Of a DNA stretch of 64,000 nucleotides, positions 1-10,817 are shown piece by piece (within the stretch, counting starts at the first letter, position 1; each line of letters starts with the position of its first letter). The position numbers and the translations under genes are program-made. The stretch spans positions 638,252,585 through 638,316,584 of the forward strand of contig OX422210.1 of NCBI GenBank assembly GCA_949130495.1, read 5' to 3'. The notes under the pieces are model-generated. The model was not told the origin of the DNA. It did no database searches and saw only the letters and a program-made list of their open reading frames with translations. The DNA is from Sambucus nigra (taxonomy: Eukaryota; Streptophyta; Magnoliopsida; Dipsacales; Adoxaceae).

Positions 1-1
1 T

Positions 2-3000
2 AAACCCTTTAATGTTGATAGATGCCAACGATGTGGTAATATTCATAGAGGGCAACCATGTTACCTGGAAACAGGAAATTACTTTGGGTGTGGCCAAAAG
101 GGACATAAAATGAGAGATTGCCCTAACAAAGGGAAGGCGCCAACGAAGACTTTCAATAACAATAAAGATCATGGCAGACAAGGTAGAATTTCTAATCTTT
201 CTGATGCAAAGGCTTCTAATGCAGTAGTGTCAGGTATACTTTCTATATGTGCACAGCCTTTTCAAGTTTTAATAGATCCTGGTTCTACCCATTCATTTGT
301 GTCTTTACGTTTCGTTAATCGCTTTCCTAATATTGCCGAACCCTTGAATCATAACATACACGTTTCTACTCCTTCTAGTGATTTATTGACGGGTACATTA
401 GTATATAAATCTTGCCCTATAGATGTCAGTAGTCATAAACTATTTGTCGATTTGTTAGTTTTAGACATAAGAGATTTCGAAGTCATTTTGGGGATGGATT
501 GGTTAGCATCATATCATGCTAATGTAGATTGTTTTGAGAAGAGAGTTACTTTCCAAATTCCTAACCAACCAAAATTCAGTTTTGAAGGAACCGGCGTCCT
601 ATCTCCCATGTGTATTGTCTCTGCAATGCAAGCCTATAGTTTTCTTAAGAAAGGATGTCAAGGATTTCTTGCAAGTGTTATTGATTTGCAAATGAAGGAT
701 CCTAGTTTAGAAGAGATCCCTATAGCAAAACATTTTCCAGATGTTTTTCCGGATGATTTACCCAGTCTACCTCCTAGTAGAGAAATAGAGTTTACGATTG
801 ACTTTCTTCCTGGAGCCTGACCAATCTCAAAATCACCTTATCGCATGGCACCTTTAGAATTAAGGGAATTAAAAGTTCAATTACAAGATCTATTAGACAA
901 GGGTTTTATTAGACCAAGTATATCCCCTTGGGGTGCTCCGGTGTTATTTGTTAAAAAGAAGGATGGGATGATGAGGTTATGTATAGATTATCGTGAACTG
1001 AACAAGGTAACCATTAAGAATAAATACCCCTTACCTCGTATAGATGATTTGTTTGACCAACTACAAGGTGCGCAAGTATTTTCTAAGATTGACCTTAGGT
1101 CAGGATATCACCAATTGAAGATTAAGGAAGATGATATTTCAAAATCAGCTTTTCGTACTAGATATGGTCACTATGAATTTCTTGTGATGCCATTTGGACT
1201 TACTAATGCACCAGCCGTTTTTATGGATATGATGAATAGAGTGTTTAGGAAATATTTGGATCAATGTGTGGTTGTTTTCATTGATGACATCCTTATTTAT
1301 TCCAAGAGTATTGAAGAACACGAGAAGCATTTAGAGATAGTATTACAAATCCTTAGGAAGGAGAAATTATATGCAAAATTAAAGAAGTGTGAGTTTTGGT
1401 TGCCTAGCGTTTCTTTTCTAGGACATGTCATTTCCAAAGAGGGATTGTCGGTTGACCCTCAAAAGATCGAGGCTATACTAGATTGGCCTAGACCAACTAA
1501 TGTAACAGAGATTCGTAGTTTCCTTGGATTAGCAGGTTATTATCGAAGATTTGTTGAAGTATTTTCTAGCATTGCCAAACCTCTATCCAGGTTAACACAA
1601 AAGAAGGTAAAATATGAATGGTCTGAGGAAGTTGAGAATAGTTTCCAAGAACTTAAGAATCGATTAGTAACTGCCCCAATTTTGACTATTCCTTCAGGGA
1701 CAGGAGGATTGGTGATTTACAGTGATGCTTCAAAAAATGGTTTGGGATGTGTGCTAATGCAAAATGGGAAAGTAGTAGCTTATGCCTCGAGACAATTAAA
1801 ACCACATGAACATAATTATCCAACCCATGACTTAGAATTAGCTGCTATAATTTTTTCTCTTAAGATTTGGAGACACTATTTATATGGTGAGACTTGTGAG
1901 ATTTATATCGATCATAAGAGTTTGAAATATATATTTACTTAGAAATAATTGAACATGAGACAAAGGAGGTGGTTAGAATTGATGAAGGATTATGATTTAA
2001 ATATTCATTATCACCCAGGGAAAGCAAATGTAGTAGCAGATGCTTTAAGTAGGAAGTCTTCAACAAATTTAGCATGTCTCATTACAAATCAGGAACCTTT
2101 GTTAGCGGATTTGAGAAGTATGGAAATAGATGTACGTATTTATAGCAAAGGAGGAATAATCGCAACCTTACAAGTACAACCCACGTTGATGGAAAGGATC
2201 AAAATTGCACAAGTAAATGACCCACAACTGAAGAAGATCAGAGAAGAGGTTATTGAAGGGAAGAGATTTGAATTTGCGATACGGGATGATATATTGAGGT
2301 TTGGAAATAGAGTGTGTGTTCCACGTGATGCCCAACTAAAGAGACAAATTTTGGAGGAAACTCATTGCTCGAGATTTACATTTCATCCTGGAAATACCAA
2401 GATGTATAGAGATCTTCGAGAAGTGTTTTGGTGGAATAATATGAAAAGGGAGATAGCAGAATTTGTATCTCACTGTTTGGTTTGTTAACAAGTAAAAGCT
2501 GAACATCAGAAACCATCAGGATTATTACAACCTCTACCTATCCCTGAATGGAAATGGGAACATATTACCATGGATTTTATGACAGGTTTACCAAGGAGTT
2601 CAAATGGTAATGATTCTATTTGGGTAATTATTGATAGGTTAACTAAATCTGCTCATTTTCTTGCCATTAAAATTACCCATTCATTAGAAAAGTTATCCAA
2701 GTTATATGTGCGGGAAATTATTAGGCTTCATGGAACCCCAATTTCAATTATTTCTGATCGTGACCCTAGATTCGTTTCTCGCTTTTGGAAAAGCCTACAA
2801 GCAGCCATGGGAACAAAATTGAATTTCAGCACTGCTTTTCATCCTCAAACAGATGGTCAATCTGAGAGAACCATTCAAACATTAGAGGATATGCTCAGGG
2901 CTTGTGTACTTGATTTGAAGGGGAATTGGGATGATCATTTACCATTAGTGGAGTTTGCCTATAATAATAGTCATCAAGCAACTATTCAAATGGCTCCATA

Positions 3001-3613
3001 TGAAGCACTATACGGTAGAAGGTGTCGTTCTCCCGCATGTTGGGTAGAAGTTGGAGAAAGAAAATTGTTGGGACCAGAATTGATTCAGATCACAACAGAG
3101 AAAGTGAAATTGATACAAGACCGACTTCGAATCGCTCAAAGCCGTCAAAAGAGTTATTTTGACAATCGACACCGACAGTTAGAATTTCAAAAAGGAGATT
3201 ATGTGTTCTTACGAGTATCGCCTTCAAAGGGAGTAATACGATTCGGGAAGAAAGGGAAGTTGAGCCCAAGATACATAGGACCTTTTGAAATCCTTGAAAA
3301 GATAGGAGCTGTTGCGTATAGAATAGCCTTACCACCTGAACTCTCTAGTGTACATAATGTGTTTCACGTATCAATGGTAAAGAAATATGTCCCAGATCCA
3401 ACACATATCTTAAGTCACAAACCTCTTCAAGTTAGAGAAGACTTGTCATACATTGAGCATCCGGTAGAAATTTTGGACCATAAAGATGAAATATTACGGA
3501 CCAAGATAATTCCACTGGTCAAAGTATTATGGCGAAATCATTCAGTTGAAGAAGCAACGTGGGAGCAGGAAGATGAAATAAAGGAGAGATATCCATACTT
3601 GTTTGTAAATTAA
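2..3613 (+). pseudogene. gag-pol polyprotein, one frame with four stops
   Basis: Frame 2 stays open across the whole stretch except for four nonsense codons: TGA 818-820, TAG 1940-1942, TAA 1946-1948 and TAA 2486-2488. I see no frameshift. In order: CCHC knuckle (first Cys of the second knuckle replaced by Tyr, NYFGCGQKGHKMRDC, near 80-125), protease (LIDPGSTHSFVS, near 270-305), RT (YPLPRIDDL, then intact [10 protein letters not shown] near 1270-1305), RNase H ([10 protein letters not shown] and ADALSRKS), integrase zinc finger, and core with Asp, Asp and Glu visible ([24 protein letters not shown]). The end, about residues 290-347 of the last open segment, has a chromodomain-like fold signature (HPVEILDH ... 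[14 protein letters not shown]). It would copy and integrate the element if intact; the stops make it non-functional. Confidence 0.9.
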
Positions 3614-3645
3614 TATGAGTCAAGTTTGGGGACCAAACTTTTTAT

Positions 3646-3658
3646 AAGGAGGGTAGGA
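3646..3658 (+). other. polypurine tract before the 3' LTR
   Basis: The purine-rich run aaggagggtagga stands directly before the LTR start, where plus-strand DNA synthesis of a Ty3/gypsy element is primed. Its place, 32 bases after the pol stop, fits. Confidence 0.65.
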
Positions 3659-4223
3659 TATAATGACCCCACTTTTATGTGCTCATATGTATATAGTTTG
3701 TTTTTACACTCATGTGTTACTTACTATCTTATAAATATTGTATTATTAGATATGTGATGTTATTGGCTATCAATATAACAAACCCCATTTTTAAATATGA
3801 AGAATCAATCGTAAATAGGATGAAGTCGAAGTCTTATGACATATCTTAAGGTATATAATAAGTTTTGGGGTAGAAAATATAATTTTATGAAACTTTAGGG
3901 ACAAAAATAAAAATATAAAAAGGGCCATTTTGTAAATAAAATATTTTCAAGGACCTTTAAGAAATATTGAAAATATATAGTGTGAAATTACCAAAATACC
4001 CTTCATGTGTGAAATGACCCTTATACCCTTATCATCTTTCCACCACGTGCTGGTCACCTCCACCTTACACATGTCATCTTCAGAGAGAAAGCTAAAACAC
4101 TTGTCATCATTTGGTGATGTTAGATTGCAAGACCACCCCGGAATGCGACACCCAAACGATGACTTGCCACCGTAATGCTTGATCACCTAGACACATGTCA
4201 ACACCGTAAGACTTTTGGAAACC

Positions 4224-4231
4224 TATAAATA
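4224..4231 (+). promoter_or_regulatory. TATA box of the Tekay-type LTR
   Basis: TATAAATA sits about 565 bases into the LTR, followed by AGGGCCTTAGGG; position and context fit the U3/R boundary of a plant LTR promoter. Confidence 0.6.
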
Positions 4232-4611
4232 GGGCCTTAGGGTTCATTTGAAACTCACACCAATTCCTTGAGAATTATAGTAAGAAAGAGTGATATAAAG
4301 CTTGGGAAATATCTTAAGAAGGAGTTCTATAATTTCAAAGAAAGAATTCATTTCGTAGGTACGATTTTATTTAAATGTTATAATTCATTTTTGTAGTTTT
4401 AATTTCATATTTTATAGATTTACTTAGTAGTTATGCTGGTAAAATACACTAAAGACTTTACTAATCAAAACTTAAAATTTGAAAACAATCTAAATTGATT
4501 TTATTTTCAAAATATGTCAACTTGTTTGAAAAATATATATACTCTTTTTAAAATGATTTTTGTAAGCAATTGCTCGTATTATGGAATCTCATTTAAGTAA
4601 TTCCAAAGTCA

Positions 4612-4759
4612 GTCCCGGTGAAATTTTGTCTAGTTGAGATGGTATTTAAGTGGTGCCCCTGTGACCCTCCATCTCTACTGGGAATAAATCCGGAAATGTT
4701 CTGTCTAGATGAGATGGTATTTAAGTGGTGCCCCTGTGACCCTCCATCTCTACTGGGAA
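4612..4759 (+). repeat. 75-bp tandem duplication in the LTR
   Basis: Two near-identical units share gagatggtatttaagtgg and tccatctctactgggaa; the shared word starts at 4636 and again at 4711. It is a local duplication in the R/U5 part of the LTR. Confidence 0.85.
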
Positions 4760-6594
4760 CCGACTGATTAGGAAGAACTATGAATTGAAATTCTTTAAAT
4801 GCGATGAATGAATATAAAAAAAATCGAGAAAATGGTTTTAGTAACCTTTTTCAGCAAGATATTTTAGGATTAAAACACAATATTTAGAATTGGGCTTTAT
4901 TTAGAATACATAATTAAACCTTTATTGTATTTATTAGATTAACGTGTGATCCAAGACTCAATATCTATATTTTCGAGCCTCTATTTTAGGTGAGTACTCT
5001 GACATTCCTTGTGCATTTTAATTATATGATATTATGAAAACTATGTATTTTGTGAAATGCTTTTATTCTCAAAATGCATCTGATACCGATGATTGATTCA
5101 TTTGTGATATGTTTATATCTCTCCATATAGACATACTGATTGAAACGAGTATTGAAAATAAGATTCGGCCTAAGGGACCTCTTTACTGACTGACCTTCCC
5201 AGCTGGGTTATCGCTGGTGTGCCCTAAATAAGGCGTTGTGACGAACTAGTTCGATTGACCCTCAACTACCGGGGTATAATACGGTAGAAGAATACGGTAT
5301 TAGAGTGTACTTGGCCATTAAAATGATATGATTGAAAGAAAAAGATATCACATTTGAATTATTGCATTCTTTTTATTCTGAGCTATCCAATTGTGATATA
5401 TATACTATCATTTCAAAATATATATCTATATACTGCAAGTTCATATCCATATATGTATATGCCTTCTCTTTTGACTTGAATAGGTATCTATATTCTGAAA
5501 ACCTTGGAATGTCGGGAGATTAAATCTTATTCAGCTTTCAGCTGACGTTGTATAAATAATGATTTTACAAGAAATAATTAGACGGGAGGATGGAGTGTAG
5601 AAGGACTATGTTGAAGATCTAGCTTGAGGAGATCTTTTATTATTATTTTAAATATAACGTTTGTTTTTAGGAGATAGAGCATGTTTGGCTCTTTAGTAAT
5701 AAGTTTTTAAATTTGGCATAAGTTGTAATCCGTTCATACTTTAATATATACGAAGTTCCCTTTTAGAAAGCTCTGATGACGTAATTCCATTTTTTCAATA
5801 GTTAACGATTCATGACCATGTGAATGTATTTCCGTTGCATTTATTTTAAGAAATATTTTAAGTCCATAACATTGAATGCCTTGGTGTCATGTCAAGACAC
5901 TCATTCCCTACTACTATTGGGTTTGGGTCGTGACACCATTGTGTGTAAGTCTCTATATAAAATGATTGGTTGATTTTCATTGATGTTATATTTTAATATG
6001 TTTGTTAAAAATTATATTTTTTTTGCAGCTTCAACTACGAAACGCAAACGAGGCAAGACACTGGGAAAGGGGATAGATAAAATTACAAAAAAAAGTGGCA
6101 AGCTCCAAGCATAAGTCCCGGTGAGCTTAGGGGCACCAGTGGATGCAATTGCTCCTTATTTTGTACAAATTAGAGTAGAAATTAGGATGTTGCAACACTC
6201 CAAGGCATTATATATTGGGACCAAATTAATCCCGTAAAAAAATTGGCTATAACACAGAGAGTCGGGGTATAGTGAATCTAGTTATATCTTAAACTAATTC
6301 CTCAATTGAATGATAATAATTACGTTTGAAATTGCGCTTATAGGATAAATTTGACATTGAGGGTTATGCTGACGATGAGATGGTGAGGAGGGCCATAAAC
6401 AAAAAAAAAAATTAGCGAAGATACACAGATTAGAGGAGTCGTATGTATTGCTACTACAAACTATTGTTGGAGAATGATGTCGACCCCAAAAGCATGTCAT
6501 ACGATGGGGTTGATAAGAAGGATTGGGAGTATATGATTGATGAGGCTTTCTTGGTAACCTCTTTACGTTCTACATGATCATGTCAAATAACATG

Positions 6595-6597
<3 letters not shown>

Positions 6598-6651
<54 letters not shown>
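6598..6651. repeat. (TA)n microsatellite
   Basis: About 27 uninterrupted TA units. The matching place in copy B (24387-24446) has a somewhat longer run. Confidence 0.95.
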
Positions 6652-6654
<3 letters not shown>

Positions 6655-6701
6655 ATTATTTTTGTAAAAAAAACAAAATTAATTCATGTGTGTGTGTAAA
6701 T

Positions 6702-6853
6702 AATAATGCTCTTGTGCGGATTGTCCCGCATTTTAACAATGCAAACCAGAAAAGAGAGAGAGCCTATAACTTAGGAGATAATTTCTAGACTCACCGCCAA
6801 GAGACACATGTCCGGTCCGCACTGTTAAAATGCGATACAGTCCGCATAAGAGC

Positions 6854-6857
<4 letters not shown>
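6702..6857. mobile_element. fold-back MITE, one arm mostly deleted
   Basis: The left end ATAATGCTCTTGTGCGGA matches the reverse complement of the right end (CCGCATAAGAGCATTAT). Compared with copy B (24500-24736) most of the left arm and the loop are missing, leaving an intact right arm with ACTCACCGCC and GTCCGGTCCGCACTG. An (AC)n run follows. Confidence 0.65.
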
Positions 6858-6892
<35 letters not shown>

Positions 6893-7711
6893 TCTTGAAT
6901 TAATTTTGGTTTTTATAGAATGAATTAAATAAAAAAAAAGTGCATGCACAATTGCCTTGCAATCACGCTTGCGGGTCAAAGTTATTTGTAGCAACTATGG
7001 CCACTAAGGTGACATATTTTAAATATATAGCATTATTTATTCATTCATCAATATTTATAACTTGTAATTGTTGAAACTAGGCAGTGATACCTTAGATTGT
7101 GGACTTCTTTAAGGAATCCCATTGGAGTAAGAAAAATAATGATTGGATGAAAGAGAAATGTAAGGAGAAACACATAAGTGTATTACATGCATTGGTGTTC
7201 AGTGGTTATAGTTAACTTTAGATGGAGTTAATTATTTAAGTTTTTTTAAAAATTATAGGAGGAGTTTGGAAATTTGAGAAGTATATGTTCACAACCAAAC
7301 GCACCACCAATATCATAGGAGGAAATGTCGATAGAATTGTTGGGTAAGAAATCAGGCTATCTAAGATGTTTTGGGGTGGAAGGAAAGCACTCTTCCTCTT
7401 GTATCAACACTGCACTATCACAGTCACAAAAATAACTATTTGAGGCATAACAACGACAAATTGAGGCACAATGATGACAAATTGAATCTCAAAACAAAAA
7501 AATTGAAAACTTCCACACTTACACGATGCATTTACTGTTAGAACATGGGATATGTCCAAGACATGGAGGTGGGGAGACTTCAAGACATCCAAGCACACCA
7601 GGCATGTACTCACAGACCTTTTTTTGGTTTTGGTTTTGGTTTTGGTTTCTTTCTTTATTCTTGTTATTTTGTTTAAAAAACGTTTTTCGATACAATGGAG
7701 GGGATCTCATG

Positions 7712-7916
7712 ATATAAATACATAAAGGGGAGGGGTTTTCCATAAACATATAAAAGGGGAGGGAACATAAAAAAAATGGGAGGGGGCTGTCAGGATATAA
7801 AAAAAGGGAGGGGGATGCCATAAATATAAGAAAACAGGGGAGGAGCTACCTCGGTTGAGAGGTGGAGGGAGAGGACGCTGCCACAAATATAAAAAGGCGG
7901 AAGGGGTCCAATACAA
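7712..7916. repeat. G/A-rich imperfect tandem array
   Basis: Blocks of ggggaggg alternate with cataaatataaaa-like words at irregular spacing of about 30-50 bases. The same array is at 25605-25810 in copy B. Open frames on the minus strand here come from the repeat and are not genes. Confidence 0.7.
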
Positions 7917-9166
7917 GTGGTAGATGACAATGTTATCATATTTTAACTTATTATGAACTATTAGTACGAAATGATCTTTACATATGTAAATTTAATCATT
8001 AATCTATATAGTCTTGAGTGGCGATCAATGTCCATTACATTTTATTTCTTTGTTTTATTTTAAACGTCTTGAAATTACACACATGTATATCTAATGTTTC
8101 ACTTGTTACTTGTCATTTGGTAAATTTGTTTCATTCCTTTATATAATATCATTTGAGATTTATTTTTGTAGGTAACCAATAAAGGTTGGTCTTATGTAAA
8201 ATGTAAAAGAGTATATATGCCCATGCATAGGTGAAAATCTGCAATTTTTTTTAAAGTGTACTACTATTCAAATAATATTTTAATTTAGTTGCTTTCGTAC
8301 ATGACACTAGTTGATTTTAACTTTGCGATTTTCCATTGGAGGTAAAAAGAGTTTTTTGAATGATGAAGTATGGTTTCAAAGACTAAGATGTTCTCATGTT
8401 TACTATGTTAACCACAAATACTAGTTTATTATATGTGAAAGGAGGTAGAACTTTATTTTTGCAATTATGATGTGTAGACGTCATCATTTATTTGTCATTG
8501 ATGAAACACTTGGTTAAGTAAGATATTTATAAGTGTGTTTTTGGTTTGATCTTTTTAGGCATATGAATTAGTTGTAATGCAAATTTCAAAATCAATGATA
8601 AGTCTTTTTATTTCATATAATTTTTTTTGTTCATTGTTTCCTGTTGCAAAATTATAATGTGTTGTGGAAAATAATTAAAATCAAATAAATTTATCTTTAC
8701 ACAACACTAACTATTGTATTGGAATTATTTTTAATATTTATCGTTAGTATGTTCGTGTTGTAAAAATTTATATTAAACGACAATAATAGATTCTGAGACA
8801 TTGAGTATGCCGACACAATGGATCCACGTCATAGAATTAGTGTCGCGGAAGCTATATTATGCGCATAAGGACTATATTTAAGGATTAAGGCTTCTATATC
8901 AATAGCTTAGGTTTGGTCACTCCCGCGTATACGATCTCCCCTACTCATTCGTTCTCTTCCTTCTTTTCGTTGTTGGGCTAGCTCGAAAGCAACAGTTAGT
9001 GCATCCGTTTTCTCGCTTGCTTAATGCATGTCTAATTTATGTCATGGAAGAATTTCCCAGACAAAGAAACTGTGGCATCTTTGCGACATCCCAGCATATG
9101 TCATTGAAATTATATTGTGACATAAAATAAACTTTTGGCAGCATGTATCTGATGTCGCTAAACATG

Positions 9167-9181
9167 TTTTTTCTTGTAGTG
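9167..9181 (+). repeat. CACTA terminal inverted repeat, right end, copy A
   Basis: TTTTTTCTTGTAGTG closes the element; the next bases TTC also follow the copy in B. The opposite end is not in the window. Confidence 0.75.
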
Positions 9182-9464
9182 TTCTTAGACTTCTATAAAA
9201 CTTGGATCTTCCAATGTATGATCCATTCTAAATTTAGGTAGGTGTGTGGGCACCCTTTGAAATAAAACCCTTCCTTATAAGTGAGATATGGTCCTCTCCC
9301 TCGAGGCCTCTTCACGATAATATGAATAGTATTTTAATTCACCCCTTTAGAACCATAATGAACCGTAATTATATGAAAATCATTTCTCACATCTTTATAT
9401 ACAAGTACAAAAGGTGGGATTAGGTTAAATTGGATTTATTGAAAGTCTGAGCCTAACTACTTGG
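9182..9464. other. shared flank of the CACTA element, no gene
   Basis: Unique-looking AT-rich sequence repeated at 27064-27346. It ends in CTACTTGG, where copy A jumps straight to Retand sequence. Confidence 0.6.
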
Positions 9465-10370
9465 CACACCCCATAGAGTAGGTTATTCTCGGTTAAACCT
9501 AATCAGGGGAGTAATGACTGGATGTATGTGCTTTGGGCCAAGTCCCATGGCTTCGAATGTATCTAAGAATAATATATGTGTTGAGTTTCCAGTGTCAATC
9601 ATTACCATTTTCATGTTAGCATTCCCTATGACCACTGAAATGACAAAGGGAGAGTCATAAGGTAGGAGAATTCTGCTCAGATCAGTTTTCAGGAAGAGCA
9701 TCATTGGAACCCTCCTTGGGGGCATGATGCAAGAGAGAGACATCATTCACGTGCACTCCTTAATGATGTATGCTTTTGAGGTGGGCTTTCTTGGATGTGG
9801 TATAGAGTCAACCCTCGACAAAGCCTCCGAAAATGTCATGCAAATCAATCATGGGGACGTCGCCCTTATTTTTATTGTTGTTGTTGTTGCACTAACCTTT
9901 GTCGACGTATTTGGTTGAAAACTCCTTGAGGTAAACCATGTTATTACCCTTCGATGGATTCTTTCAACTTGAAATAATCGATGGTATTATAGCCTTGGTT
10001 CTGGTGGAACCTGCAGTACTAGTATTTGTCCCTCCATTCATTTGTGGCCCTAGTTGCCTTGGGTAGAGGTAAGATATCCTGAGATTATACTGGTGCAAAG
10101 ACTTCTTCAATGATTATTGTGAGTAGAGTGAAGTGATTTGCTTCTGGAGATCCATTCCTTTTACCTCCACCCTTATTCTTCTTAGACTCAACTGCTTCAG
10201 AGGACTCCCCAAGATATGAGAAGACATCTTTCCTCTTTCCTTGGTGAGTAGAGGTTGTGGTACATCTTACTAAGATGGTATCCTTGAAATTCATATATTT
10301 TTTAGCCCTTTTGAGCAGCTCAGTCATGGATTTTGGAGGCTTCTTGATGAAATACCTTAGCAAGTCTTCT
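9465..10370 (-). pseudogene. Tat/Ogre-Retand type gag-protease fragment, copy A
   Basis: Read on the minus strand from 10370 downward: a gag tail (KPPKSMTELLKRAKKYMNF), a region ending CRFHQNQGYNTIDYFKLK that matches the conserved end of Retand gag, then an aspartic protease (VMIDTGNSTHIL with D-T-G, near 9600). Several stops and shifts break it. It is cut at its 5' side by the LTR at 10371 and at its 3' side by the deletion join at 9464/9465. In copy B the same protein continues (35639-36619). Confidence 0.75.
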
Positions 10371-10817
10371 TGACATAGCAAAAAATAATGAAATAAAATG
10401 ATCAAACTCTAAACTCTTGAGTCCACAAACCTCCAAAGAGTGAATAAACTCCAAACTATATTGATATTAACAATGATGTGATTACAAACTTACACCTCTT
10501 GCCAATATAAGCAAGTAAAAAAGGAAAGAAAATTTTAAAATTATACACACTTAACCCACTAGAGAAAGAAACGAAAGAGATTAATTAACACCTAAACCAC
10601 CCATTTAAGGAAATATTTAAAAATTATAGAAGTTTTCTTTGTGATTCATAGTGAACATTGAGGTTTACCACTTATCATAATGCAAGAGGCACTCGATTTA
10701 TATTTATTTTATCCAAGGTAGAAGCAAAGACAAAATGTTACTGCTAGTGGTACTGTTCATACAAACAATACCCTCGATCACTGTTCATATGAACAATGTT
10801 TCTGTTGTTCCACATCA
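10371..10817 (-). repeat. 3' LTR of the minus-strand Ty3/gypsy element, copy A
   Basis: On the plus strand it runs TGACATAGCA ... CCACATCA; the pyrimidine run tccccca just beyond it is the polypurine tract on the coding strand. It matches 15262-15666 and 36620-37085. Confidence 0.7.

Larger units (their letters stand above)
1..5935 (+). mobile_element. Ty3/gypsy chromovirus (Tekay/Del type), 3' part
   Basis: The order zinc knuckle, protease, reverse transcriptase, RNase H, integrase and chromodomain-like tail, followed by a polypurine tract and a 2.3-kb LTR, is that of a plant chromovirus; the long LTR and tail fit the Tekay/Del lineage. The 5' LTR and most of gag lie before the window. The base after the LTR begins CCATT, and copy B of the flanking segment has the same CCATT without any element (23728), so the insertion site can be read directly. 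Lineage is from memory of the family, not from a tree. Confidence 0.85.
3659..5935 (+). repeat. 3' LTR of the Tekay-type element
   Basis: It starts TATAATGACCCC (the usual TG changed to TA) after the polypurine tract and ends GGGTCGTGACA. The length of 2277 bases is normal for Tekay LTRs. Inside are a TATA box (4224-4231), a 75-bp direct duplication (4612-4759) and AT-rich filler with no gene. The start is supported by the polypurine tract and the end by the homologous unoccupied site in copy B. Confidence 0.8.
6029..7530 (+). pseudogene. CACTA-linked Ptta/En/Spm-family gene, broken, copy A
   Basis: Exon-like blocks on the plus strand are separated by non-coding DNA. Block 1 follows TTTTGCAG at 6028 and reads TKRKRGKTLGKG, then after a shift SLGAPVDAIAP. 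Block 2 follows TTATAG at 6343 and reads DKFDIEGYADDEMVRRA and DKKDWEYMIDEAFL. Near 7090-7170 comes IVDFFKESHWSKKNNDW, then LGKKSGYLRCFG to a stop at 7433-7435. Beyond it a Gln/Glu-rich coiled coil continues with stops at former Gln/Arg codons. Those blocks follow the order of the plant transposase_24/Ptta domain as I remember it. Function in CACTA elements is unclear; this copy cannot make an intact protein. Confidence 0.6.
5936..9181 (+). mobile_element. CACTA (En/Spm) transposon, 3' part, copy A
   Basis: The right end is TTTTTTCTTGTAGTG, the reverse complement of the CACTACAAGAAAA terminal inverted repeat of plant CACTA elements. Inside is a degenerate gene related to the plant transposase Ptta/En/Spm family. 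The left end is cut off by the Tekay-type insertion at 5935. Microsatellites, a fold-back MITE and a G/A-rich array lie in its introns and 3' part; 7530-9181 shows no gene. Confidence 0.7.
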
